Source of the DNA: Aphidius gifuensis
Lineage: Eukaryota > Arthropoda > Insecta > Hymenoptera > Braconidae
Reading direction: 5' to 3'
Length of the DNA: 64,000 nt
NCBI RefSeq assembly: GCF_014905175.1
Contig: NC_057789.1
Span: 12,948,876 to 13,012,875 of the forward strand
The translations under genes and the position numbers were made by a program. Positions 23,548-34,120 of this stretch are shown in pieces. Below the pieces are notes generated by a model that was given only the letters and a program-made list of their open reading frames with translations, did not search any database and was not told where the DNA came from. Position 1 is the stretch's first letter; every line of letters starts with the position of its first letter.

Positions 23548-24870
23548 TAGGGATATGCGATAGTTGAAAAGAGACCGATAATAATATATCGGCGATATTA
23601 AAAAAATATTATATATCGGCCGATATATATTTTTTAAAACTATCGATATATCGATAATATCGCCTAAAAAATATTATCGGTATTTATTATATAATAAATC
23701 GTTGAAATAAAAAGAACAATTTCTTTTTTTTTTTAATTAATATCTTATTATTATTAATTTATTATATTATATTAATAGAATTGAAATTCGATATCAAAAC
23801 TACAAATTCACAGTTGATGCTGTTTAAATATTTTTATCTTTTCCTTAGCTCTGCTTGTCCTTAGTCATTTATTTATTTAACAAATAAAATACATGTCATT
23901 TATTTTTATTAATTTAGAAAACCAAGGACAAGCAGTAGCTAAGAAAAAGATGAAGCTAAGGAATTAATGTAGCCCAAAAAATTATGTGGAAATTAATTCA
24001 TTAAAAATTATTATTTGGCAAAATAATAATTTTTAATAAATTAATTTCTCCAGAGAAATTGACATTTGGTAACATCTATTCCTTAGACCTGCAATTGCCA
24101 TGAGTTAATATTTTTTTTTTTAACAAATAAAGCTATCAACAAATGGGCCAAGGAATGGATGTTGTCAAATGTTAATTTCTTTGGAGAAATTAATATTCTT
24201 AAAAAATTAACATTTCACAACATTAGCCCATTTGTTGATAGCTTTTATTTGTTTAAAAAAAAAATATTAACTCATGGCAATTGCAGGGCTAAGGAATGGA
24301 TGTTATACCAAATGTCAATTTCTCTGGAGAAATAAATTTATTAAAAATTATTATTCTGCCAAATAATAATTTTTTATGAATTAATTTCCACAAAATTTTT
24401 TGGGCTACATTAATTCCTTAGCTTCATCTTTTTCTTAGCTACTGCTTGTCCTTGGTTTTCTAATTTATTTAAATAAATTATAGGAATAATTTTATTTGTG
24501 AAATAAATAAATAAAAACCAAGGAAAAGCAGCAGCTAAGGAATTTATGTGAGCAAAGAAATTAGGTGGTAAGCAACATTAATTTTTTCCCGACGTCGTCT
24601 TTTCACGTCATTAATACACATTAATAATTTTTTAGACATTTATTCATTTAACGAATGTTATTTTGTTTGTTTTAAACGATTTTTAATAATCAATAAAAAA
24701 AAATTTATGTCGGTAACAACAGTATTTTCTGAAAAAAATATACCCGATATTTGTTAGAAAAAATATCGGATATCAATATATCGGGGTCAAAAAATATCGG
24801 CGATAATATATCGATATATATCGATATAATATCGGCCATTAAATATATCGATGACTATCGCACATCCCTA
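23548..24870. mobile_element. hAT-type MITE with perfect 8-bp target duplication
   Basis: Terminal inverted repeats TAGGGATATGCGATAGT and ACTATCGCACATCCCTA. The flanking octamer TCGGTAAG is identical on both sides (23540-23547 and 24871-24878). TAGGG tips with 8-bp duplications are diagnostic of hAT-type elements. The interior is a large imperfect palindrome centred near 24.16 kb, with arms sharing TGGTNNAACATCCATTCC-type blocks and CAGTAGCTAAGAAAAAGATG. No transposase is present. Related AGCTAAGGAAAAG sequences recur at 46.49-46.96 kb. Confidence 0.85.
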
Positions 24871-25260
24871 TCGGTAAGTCATAGCAATGGCCGACTTAAC
24901 GTGCTGAATTCAAATGAAGAAATGTCTCAGGGTGTTACCGTGAAACATAACACCCCCACAGTTAAACCATTCGTTCAGGGAACTTTAGTGTACGTAGACG
25001 AATGGCTCAAAATTAGAATTAAGTTTTGTCTATTTTGTCGTGGCTTTCTTATACACTATTTTTAACCATATCTAAGTTATAATAATTAAGTCTAGAAGTT
25101 AAAATATTCCTCGAACGTGGCCGTAGAAGTCTTCTATCGATTACTAATTTCCCTTGGGCATGTGAATACTTCGCGGTTTGCATAATCGCAGTTGAGGCAC
25201 CATGGCACAGGACATATCATCCTACATCATAGGCCTGTGTTTGATCAGGGCAAGAAGGTT

Positions 25261-25530
25261 TCACATGTCTAGTGAAGGCACAAGTACTGGTTGGCTTTCA
25301 CGGTTGAACACCGTGAAAATATCCTGTCGGAAAATGTGTCTATTATGGACTATTAATTCGACCAAACATTCCGAGCAGTCTACCACGTTGAATTTTTGTA
25401 GAAGAGGCAGACGACAAACGCTACATTTTTTTGTTAAAGAGTTGTCTCTGCTACTAAGATGAAGACCCATGAGAATTGTAGATTGCGTGCTTTTGTGTAG
25501 GGCCAAATTAAATTGATTGTTAAAAATCAC
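25261..25530 (-). CDS. Cys-rich ORF of unknown function
   Basis: An 89-residue frame with a paired-cysteine pattern CSVC-x13-CSEC, then VELIVHNRHIFRQD. The spacing could bind one zinc ion. A plus-strand frame of similar length overlaps and may be the shadow, or the reverse. I do not recognise the family, and a gene boundary cannot be fixed. It may be an exon fragment of an unrecognised mobile gene. Confidence 0.25.
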   Translation of the reverse strand: MIFNNQFNLALHKSTQSTILMGLHLSSRDNSLTKKCSVCRLPLLQKFNVVDCSECLVELIVHNRHIFRQDIFTVFNRESQPVLVPSLDM

Positions 25531-26428
25531 TTGTGACGAAAATTAAAATATTCAATACTATGGTGGGTTATGTGCAATTATTAATTAGTTCATTTTTTTG
25601 TTTTAAATAAAAAGTCATATTGCCTAAATAAGTTATGTTCTTTCATTCACTACGGAATATTATTATAAACATATGTTTATCTGTATGAGTAAGTTGTACT
25701 GAGCAGGGCTAGCAACTTCGTGCGACTAATTTGCCTCAATGTAATTTTGACCAATCCCAATAGTAATCGGTTCCGTGACTCCAAAAATAAAATTTTGTAA
25801 TTAATCGTCAATATCTCTGTCAATTTTCAGGATATCTACTTCAAATTTACGGGAAATTGTAGATAAAAGTAGATCGGGTAGATAGTTTAAAAGTTATTAA
25901 TTTTCAAAAACAAAATAACAAATTTGATATTTTCAGCATTTACGACTTTAATAATTATTCAAAAAAAAACGAAAATATACGATTGTAGGCATTAAAAATA
26001 CGCTTCTTTCGATTATAAAATGAAGTCTTAGGGTCTATTGGCTAAGGAGCTACGACACTTTTTTTTTTCTTTTTTAGACAAATCTGATACGTAGGTGACG
26101 CGAAGCATCCCACCTACGTAATAGCAGCTCTCACACAGTAATTCTTCTTGTTGAGTAATTGGAATCTTACGAACTATCAACCGGCTATCCCCAATGATTT
26201 ATTTAAGGCAGAAGTACTGGGATATAATCATTGGATATTCCGAAGGTTGTTACGTCACTGTCTTGTCGTGGAAGGGGCATTTGACGAAATATTTGGAGTT
26301 GGAGATGATGATTATAACCTTAAAGTTAAATTTACAAAATTTATAACAAATATTACGCTTTACAATTTTTGACCTCCTTCAGTAGTTTTACCAACTATAT
26401 TTTTCCATAAATTCATGATGGTAATAAA
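25531..26428. other. Sequence left of the LTR retrotransposon
   Basis: Mostly unassigned. A 74-codon plus-strand frame at 26148-26372 contains GYNHWIFRRLLRHCLVVEG. It has no recognised family and is left uncalled. Confidence 0.3.
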
Positions 26429-26432
26429 CTAC

Positions 26433-27548
26433 TGTAATGTCCTGCGGTAAGCGCCGAACTTTTTTTATTTTAGATAAATTGCATTTTATAAAATTATATA
26501 TTCAGGGTCCAATTGGATACCCCTAGCTCCATCTTATGAATTATAAGGGTAACATTTAAGGGAGTAAACGCATCCCCGAACACCCCCGAATATTCCCGAC
26601 CTACCCTATGGTCAGCTTGTGCCATTGACCTAGGATATCGATCAGTTCACTGGGATCTCTGATCCTGTGACTACCAGCTCTAACTGCTTTAACTGCTTTA
26701 AATAGTGTTTTACAAAATCTTAGAATAATTTTAAGAGTCACCAGCCGAAAACTGTAAGTTACATTTATCCAATATTTCATTGATTTATTTTGCTTAAATA
26801 TCTTTAATTATATTTACGTAATATTTGGTTACGCAAATTATTAATTTAAACTCATTAAAATCATATTTGATATAACTTGTAATAAATTCAGACCGCATGG
26901 TCTAAGTTGTCTTGTTCTTTTAAATTAAATTCAAGTGCATACTTTTTGTGTTAAATTATTTAATCAAATAAATATTGAATAAAGTAAATTATAGTTGGCC
27001 GATTTAAGCAAGAATTTGCTTGTTAAAAATATTTAATTATTTTAAATATAACAATCAACGACCTCGTGGTCATGAATTTGGTCTTAACTACGACCTGTAA
27101 GGTATAGTAAGGCGTTTTAATGTAATTATTAAACCAAACAAATGTAAAAGTGAACTTCGTCATAATTTTATTGTAAATTCAGTGTTACACCAGTGCGTCA
27201 ATTATCTCAAGATCGACGTAGGTCCAAATTTAAATATGTTATACTCAACATCAATACTATTGGTAGACTCGTGGTATTTTCATAATAAATTTACCATTTT
27301 ATTTAACATTATATGTTTTGTGTTTGACTCAAGTTCTTATAAATTATTTGTGTTTAATTTGTGTACTATTCTCGCGTACTTTTCAGGTTCCTTTTTACTC
27401 CTCCCTACATTACGTAATTATTATCCCCTACCTTTCTAATGTTCCTTCACTGGGCAGGATAAACAGGGTTAATTAAAATACATATCTAGTTGGATTATTT
27501 TACAGGGCAATATTGATTTCTAATAAATAATCCGGCTACGATATTTCA
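26433..27548 (+). repeat. 5' LTR
   Basis: Starts TGTAATGTCCTGCGG and ends CTACGATATTTCA, 1116 bp. Shares tips with the LTRs at 8201 and 41786 but differs inside. The longest reading frame within it (85 codons) recurs identically in the 3' LTR because the LTRs are identical; it is not taken as a gene. Confidence 0.9.
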
Positions 27549-27563
27549 TGGGGGCTCGTCCGG
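27549..27563 (+). promoter_or_regulatory. Primer binding site, tRNA-Pro type
   Basis: TGGGGGCTCGTCCGG directly follows the terminal CA of the 5' LTR. It is the classical complement of the tRNA-Pro 3' end, as used by mammalian gammaretroviruses. The match stops after 15 bases. Confidence 0.75.
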
Positions 27564-28189
27564 TTTCAAGATAATAAAACGCGTTCGCGGAGGGTAAAAT
27601 CAAGCCGGAAAAATTAGCACGCGCGCGGAAAATAAAGGGAAATTCTGGAATTTTTTTTGGGGGAGAAAATTGTTTAAATAAATGACTTCTGAAAAAAAAG
27701 GGGAAGTAAAAGTTAGAAATTGTTTAAGTGAGAATTTTAGAAAGTAGATAATTAAAATTTAAAAAAAAAAAAAAGTAAAATAAAAAGAGACAAGATAAGA
27801 GGATTAACAAAAAAAAAAAAAAAGGGAAATTTAAGGGGAATAACAAAAAAAAAAAAGAGAAAAGGGAAAATAAGATAATTCTAACTAACACGAAAAAGTA
27901 ATTACTACCTGGGGTGGGTTTTCCCAAATTTTAGATTTTTTTTTTTCTCGCAAGGTCGAGACTACCTGCGGGGAACACTAAACCGACAACCGTGAGAAAA
28001 AAAAAATAAATAAAAGAGAGAGAAAAATAATAGCTTGAAATCCAGTTACATGAATAATTTTAAAACTTTGTCTGCTTTTAATTAAGTTGAAAATTTTTTT
28101 TTTGTAATTTTATAATTAATATGGAATGAAACACCCAATAATGATATCAACAAACAAACAATGTAAGTGAATGAGGGAAAAATAAATTA

Positions 28190-28520
28190 AAGGGGGACAA
28201 TTAATTATTTATGCAATAATAATAAATAATATTTCAATTTTGTTTAAATAATTGAAAATTTAAAAATTCTCCTGTTTGATAATTATTACTAATATAGTAA
28301 TAATTAATAATATTTTGATTTTACATAAACAATTAGAAATTAATATTTCTGTTTGGATAATTAATTATTTATGCAATAATGATAAATAATATTTTTATTT
28401 TATTTTAAATAATTGAAAATTTAAAAATTCCCCTTTTGATAATTATTACTGATATAGTAATAATTAATAATATTTTAATTTTGCATAAACAATTGGAAAT
28501 TAATATTTCTGTTTGGATAA
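28190..28520 (+). repeat. Two tandem units of about 175 bp in the leader
   Basis: ATTAATTATTTATGCAATAAT opens both units at about 28.20 and 28.36 kb, followed by GATAATTATTACTNATATAG. They precede the minisatellite. Confidence 0.6.
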
Positions 28521-28524
28521 TAAA

Positions 28525-31060
28525 TTATTTCGAGTGTGTCCGAATATTTTAATTTTTTTGAAGCGTTTGTTTATAATATTTCGAGTGTGTCCGAATATTC
28601 TAATTTTTTTTCAAAGCGTTTGTTTATAATATTTCGAGTTTGTCCGAATATTTTAATTTTTCCTAAAAACAATTGTTTATAATATTTCGAGTTTGTCCGA
28701 ATATTTTAAATTTTTTTGGTTATTGTATTTCGAGTTTGTCCGAATATTTTAATTTTTCTTAAAAACAATTGTTTATAATATTTCGAGTGTGTCCGAATAT
28801 TTTAATTTTTTTGAAGCGTTTGTTTATAATATTTCGAGTGTGTCCGAATATTCTAATTTTCTTAAAAGCGTTTGTTTATAATATTTCGAGTTTGTCCGAA
28901 TATTTTAATTTTTTTTTAAAACAATTGTTTATAATATTTCGAGTGTGTCCGAATATTTTAATTTTTTTTGAAGCGTTTGTTTATAATATTTCGAGTTTGT
29001 CCGAATATTTTAATTTTTTTTAAAAACAATTGTTTATAATATTTCAAGTGTGTCCGAATATTTTAATTTTTTTGAAGCGTTCGTTTATAATATTTCGAGT
29101 GTGTCCGAATATTCTAATTTTCTTAAAAGCGTTTGTTTATAATATTTCGAGTTTGTCCGAATATTTTAATTTTTTTTTAAAACAATTGTTTATAATATTT
29201 CGAGTGTGTCCGAATATTTTAATTTTTTTGAAGCGTTTGTTTATAATATTTCGAGTGTGTCCGAATATTCTAATTTTCTTAAAAGCGTTTGTTTATAATA
29301 TTTCGAGTTTGTCCGAATATTTTAATTTTTTTTAAAGCTTTTGTTTATAATATTTCGAGTGTGTCCGAATATTTTAATTTTTTTTCAAAGCGTTTGTTTA
29401 TAATATTTCGAGTTTGTCCGAATATTTTAATTTTTCCTAAAAACAATTGTTTATAATATTTCGAGTTTGTCCGAATATTTTAATTTTTTTTGTTGTTTAT
29501 AATATTTCGAGTTTGTCCGAATATTTTAATTCTTTTTGTTGTTTATAATATTTCGAGTGTGTCCGAATATTTTAAATTTTCTTGGTTATAATATTTCGAG
29601 GTTGGCCGAATATTGTAATTTTTTTTGGTAATTGTTTATAATATTTCGAGTTTGTCCGAATATTTTAATTCTTTTTGTTGTTTATAATATTTCGAGTGTG
29701 TCCGAATATTTTAAATTTTCTTGGTTATAATATTTCGAGTTTGTCCGAATATTTTAATTTTTTTTAAAGCTTTTGTTTATAATATTTCGAGTGTGTCCGA
29801 ATATTTTAATTTTTTTTCAAAGCGTTTGTTTATAATATTTCGAGTTTGTCCGAATATTTTAAATTTTTTTGGTTATTGTATTTCGAGTTTGTCCGAATAT
29901 TTTAATTTTTTTTGTTGTTTATAATATTTCGAGTTTGTCCGAATATTTTAATTCTTTTTGTTGTTTATAATATTTCGAGTGTGTCCGAATATTTTAAATT
30001 TTCTTGGTTATAATATTTCGAGGTTGGCCGAATATTGTAATTTTTTTTGGTAATTGTTTATAATATTTCGAGTTTGTCCGAATATTTTAATTCTTTTCGT
30101 TGTTTATAACATTTCGAGTGTGTCCGAATATTTTAAATTTTCTTGGTTATAATATTTCGAGTTTGTCCGAATATTTTAATTTTTTTTATTTCGAGTTTGT
30201 CCGAATATTTTAATTTTTTTGTTGTTTATAATATTTCGAGTTTGTCCGAATATTTTAAATTTTTTTTGGTTATTGTATTTCGAGTTTGTCCGAATATTTT
30301 AATTTTTTTTGTTGTTTATAATATTTCGAGTTTGTCCGAATATTTTAATTTTTCCTAAAAACAATTGTTTATAATATTTCGAGTGTCTCCGAATATTTTA
30401 ATTTTTTTAAAGCGTTTGTTTATAATATTTCGAGTTTGTCCGAATATCTTAATTTTTTTTGAAAACAATTGTTTATAATATTTCGAGTGTGTCCGAATAT
30501 TTTAATTTTTCTTAAAAACAATTGTTTATAATATCTCGAGTTTGTCCGAATATTTTAATTTTTTTTAGAAAAAAAAAAAAGAAAAAAAACATTTGTTTAT
30601 AATATTTCGAGTGTGTCCGAATATTTTAATTTTTTTTAAAAACATTTGTTTATAATATTTCGAGTTTGTCCGAATATTCTAATTTTCTTAAAGCATTTGT
30701 TTATAATATTTTGAGTGTGTCCGAATATTTTAATTTTTTTTTGAAAACATTCGTTAATAATATTTCGCGTTTGTCCGAATTTTTTAATTTTTTTAAAAAT
30801 TTGTTTATAATATTTCGAGTTTGTCCGAATATTTTAATTTTCTTAAAAACAATTGTTTATAATATTTCGAGTTGTCCGAATATTTTAAATTTTTTTTAGC
30901 ATTTGTTTATAATATTTCGAGTGTGTCCGAATAGTTTAATTTTTTTAAAACATCTGTTTATAATATTTCGAGTTTGTCCGAAGATTTTAATTTTTTTTAA
31001 AGGCATTTGTTTATAATATTTCGAGTTTGCCCGAATATTTTAATTCTTTTTCTTCTTTAA
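28525..31060 (+). repeat. Minisatellite field A in the retrotransposon leader
   Basis: About 50 units of roughly 40-55 bp. Each contains TATAATATTTCGAGTKTG and TCCGAATATTTTAATTTTT, joined by variable spacers (AAAACAATTGTT, AAGCGTTTGTT or GTTGTT). The AATATTTCG and CCGAATATT halves are nearly complementary. Several units recur in the same higher-order sequence (for example near 28.77 and 29.03 kb), showing block duplication. Reading frames here encode only the repeat. Confidence 0.9.
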
Positions 31061-32420
31061 AATCAGTAGTAGATGGTAATTTTGAGTGCATTTCGATTAG
31101 TCCAATCTCCTAAAATCATTTGTCAATAATATTTCTGAATGTGTTTCGGATATTAAAAAAAAAATTTTTTTTTGGTTATTGATAATATTTTGAAGGAGTC
31201 TCAAATAGATCAATTTTTTTTATATAAAAAAAAAAAAAAAAAAAAATCATTTATTGATAATATTTTGAATGAGTTTCGAATATTTGAATCTTAATTTTAA
31301 TTGATAATGAGGTGTCTCGAATATTTCTAATTTGTTTTAAATATGTGTATTTTTTTTGAATTTGTTTCGAATATTTTAGAATAGTCGTGTGTGTTGTACT
31401 TTGAATATTTTAATTTTCTTAAATCGTTTGTCGAGTATATTTTGAATGTGTTTTAAATATTATATTTTTTTAATCGTCTGTCGATTATATTTTGAATAGG
31501 TTTCAAATATTTGATTTTGTTCAAATCGTGTGTCGATTTTACTTTGATTTGTTTCAAATATTTTAATTTTTTTCAATCATTTGTCGATAATATTTTGAAT
31601 GTGTTCCAAATATTTTGTTTAAATCGTGTGTCGATTTTACTTTGAATGTGTTTCGAGTATTTTATTTTTTTATAGTGTGTCGAAAATATTTTGAATGAGT
31701 TTCAGATATTTAATTTTTTTTTGGTTATTGATAATATTTTGAATGAGTTTCAAATATTAAATTTTTTTTTGGGTTATTGATAATATTTTGAATTAGTTTC
31801 GGATATTTTAATTTTTTTTTAAAATCATTTGTCGAAAATATTTTGAATGAGTTTCAGATATTTTAAATTTTTTTTTGGTTATTGATAATATTTTGAATGA
31901 GTTTCGGATATTTTAATTTCCTTAAATCATTTGTCGATAATATTTTGAATGTGTTTCGAATATTTAAATTTTTTTTGGTTGTTGATAATATTTTGAATGA
32001 GTTTCAAATATTTAAATTTTTTTTGTTGATAATATTTTGAATGTGTTTCGAATATTTTAATTATTTTTCTAAAATCATTTCGTTAATAATATTTTGAATG
32101 AGGTTCGAATAATTTAATTTTTTTGTTGATAATATTTTGAATGTGTTTTGAATATTTTTATTTTTTCTTTCTAAAATCATTTCGTTAATAATATTTTGAA
32201 TGAGTTTCGAATATTTTAATTTTTTTTGTTGATAATATTTTGAATGTGTTTTGAATATTTTTATTCTTTTTAAAAAATCATTTTGTCGATAATACTTTGA
32301 ATGAGTTTCGAATATTTAATTTTTTATTATTTTTTTTTGATAATATTTTGAAAGTGTTTCGAGTGTTTTTAATTTTTTTAAATCATTGGTCGATAATATT
32401 TTTGAGTTTGTAAGGTTAAA
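31061..32420 (+). repeat. Minisatellite field B in the retrotransposon leader
   Basis: About 25 units with GATAATATTTTGAATGAGTT and TCGAATATTTTAATTTTT. They are clearly related to field A, but the GTCCGAATATT half is replaced by GTTTCGAATATT. The unit is about 55 bp and the poly-T spacer is longer. Confidence 0.85.
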
Positions 32421-32467
32421 AAAGGTTAATTAAAAAGATTTCCTAAATTTATTTCAAATAGTCAAAC

Positions 32468-34120
32468 ATGACTGGAACTATCGTTATGCGAACGGCTAAT
32501 GTGGCTGATTTAGCCCATAGTCTATCAATTATTGACCAGGTAACTAGCCATATAAAAGTATATACCGGGAATAATCAAGAATTCGATAGATTTCGAGGAG
32601 ATTGTGAAGATGCGCGTATTTGTATACCAACAAGTTTAGAACCGGATTTAACAAAAGCTATTATGCGTAATAAAGTCGGTTGGAACGTCAAATCCCAATT
32701 TTTGTGTAGAAATTTTAATAAAATAAATGAACTAATATCCGCCATTCAAAAATTACACAAAATAACGAAAACAGAAGCTATATTATTTGAAGAGCTACGT
32801 AATATGTGGCAAAAGAAGAATGAATCTGCTCGGAAGTTTATTAAAAGAGTTGACTATAAAATCTCAGAAATAATCGACTCGCATACTAGGCGAGAAGACG
32901 AGCATTTTAAACTTCAATGGTTTGTAAACGATGATATCAAGAAAATAACGTTAAAGGAAGGTTTAGCAAGTAGAATATCGGACTTTATCGATTGGGAAAA
33001 AGACCTTGAACATATTAAGCGAGCAGTATTAATTAGGGAAGACGAACTAATAAGACGCGAAGTAACCCAGAAATTTAACAATGATAATACCGGAAATTTT
33101 AATAATAACAAGATTGTCACAAAAAAACGGGAAAAATCAAAACTCCTTTCACGAGCTCAATGTCGACACTGCCGATATACAGGGCACGAAACAAAGAATT
33201 GTAATAAAAAGAAACCTAGCGATTTTCGTAAACGAGAACAAAGACATGAGTCTAATGGCCTTTGTCAAAGCAAGTACCCCGAATTAAAACTAATTAATAA
33301 AAAAATAGGTAACAAAGCTCTTGACAAGAGCGAAGAATTAAATACGCTCACGAGAGCAAAAAGAGAAATAAGGGCTCATAAATTACCCAAACATAATAAA
33401 GCTTCAAATTATCGTATGTTTCAGGATAAAAAGGAAATCAATATAATAATGTTTGTAAGCACCATCATAACAGCAATGACGCAATCTTATTGTTGGTCGT
33501 TACTGGGTATGCTAATCACAATGTTTATTTGGTTATTAAACCTGACTGTCACAATATCTTGCACCTACAACAAAAAGAAAATGTATTCAAGAATAAATAC
33601 ACTAAAAAGAAGGTTGCAAATATTGAGAGCTTATTGGTCTACTTGGCATCTATATTTCTCCATTTCTTACAGACCAAAGAAGGACCACAGTGATGTTGTT
33701 GATAACTCAGAATCAAACATCACTCCTACTTCTTTAATTTCATCTAGACCAAAGAAAGGTCAAAATGAAACTGATTTATTAAAATCAGACATCTCTCTTA
33801 CTGATTTTATTTCTTTTAGACCAAAGAAGGGTCACAATGATACTGATTCATTGAAATCAAACAGCAATCCTACTTATTTAAATTCTTATAGACCGAATAA
33901 GTGTCACAATCATGCTGATTATTCAAAATCGGACCTTACTTCTAATTATTCAATTCCGAATAGACCGAAGAATGGCCACGACGATTTGGATGACCTAAAA
34001 TCAAGCATCATTAATAATTACTCAAAATTTTATGTCCCACAAAACAGTCACACAAAATACGACTATTTAAAAATGGACATCACAAATAATTATGCAAATT
34101 CGTATAAGAGTAAGATGTAA
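32468..34120 (+). CDS. Gag-like protein with CCHC knuckle, membrane segment and 24-residue repeats
   Basis: 550 residues. The N-terminal part (about 30-200), with IKVYTGNNQEFDRFRGDCED and later LRNMWQKKNESARKFIKRVD, resembles Gypsy/errantivirus Gag capsid regions. A zinc knuckle, Cys232-x2-Cys235-x4-His240-x4-Cys245 (CRHCRYTGHETKNC), follows a Lys-rich stretch. After RAKREIRAHK (about 296) comes a long hydrophobic segment (about 325-366, probably one or two membrane spans), a basic stretch, and six repeats of 24 residues (about 402-550). One repeat starts RPKKGHNDTDSLKS. A Gag followed by a membrane segment and a repeat tail is unusual; the tail may derive from an envelope or host gene. The only long ORF in the element, starting 37-47 bases after the minisatellite. 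Confidence 0.75.
   Translation: MTGTIVMRTANVADLAHSLSIIDQVTSHIKVYTGNNQEFDRFRGDCEDARICIPTSLEPDLTKAIMRNKVGWNVKSQFLCRNFNKINELISAIQKLHKITKTEAILFEELRNMWQKKNESARKFIKRVDYKISEIIDSHTRREDEHFKLQWFVNDDIKKITLKEGLASRISDFIDWEKDLEHIKRAVLIREDELIRREVTQKFNNDNTGNFNNNKIVTKKREKSKLLSRAQCRHCRYTGHETKNCNKKKPSDFRKREQRHESNGLCQSKYPELKLINKKIGNKALDKSEELNTLTRAKREIRAHKLPKHNKASNYRMFQDKKEINIIMFVSTIITAMTQSYCWSLLGMLITMFIWLLNLTVTISCTYNKKKMYSRINTLKRRLQILRAYWSTWHLYFSISYRPKKDHSDVVDNSESNITPTSLISSRPKKGQNETDLLKSDISLTDFISFRPKKGHNDTDSLKSNSNPTYLNSYRPNKCHNHADYSKSDLTSNYSIPNRPKNGHDDLDDLKSSIINNYSKFYVPQNSHTKYDYLKMDITNNYANSYKSKM
33671..34110 (+). repeat. 72-bp coding repeats in the Gag tail
   Basis: AGACCRAAGAA starts units at 33671, 33746, 33818, 33890 and 33962, then degenerate ones near 34034 and 34106. 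Spacing is 72 bases except the first (75), so the frame is kept. Confidence 0.85.

Noticed and set aside
22856..25060. A BEL/Pao LTR upstream of the polyprotein
   Set aside because: Looked for TG...CA ends matched at 19.8-20.1 kb but saw no shared sequence; not called.
27182..27439. An 85-codon frame repeated exactly at 36699-36956
   Set aside because: The two lie at the same position in the 5' and 3' LTRs; identity reflects LTR duplication, not two genes.
28769..30899. Open frames of 67-101 codons in the leader minisatellite
   Set aside because: They translate the repeat unit in rotating frames (F-R-V-C-P-N and S-S-L-S-E-Y), with no start context, and shift with spacer length.
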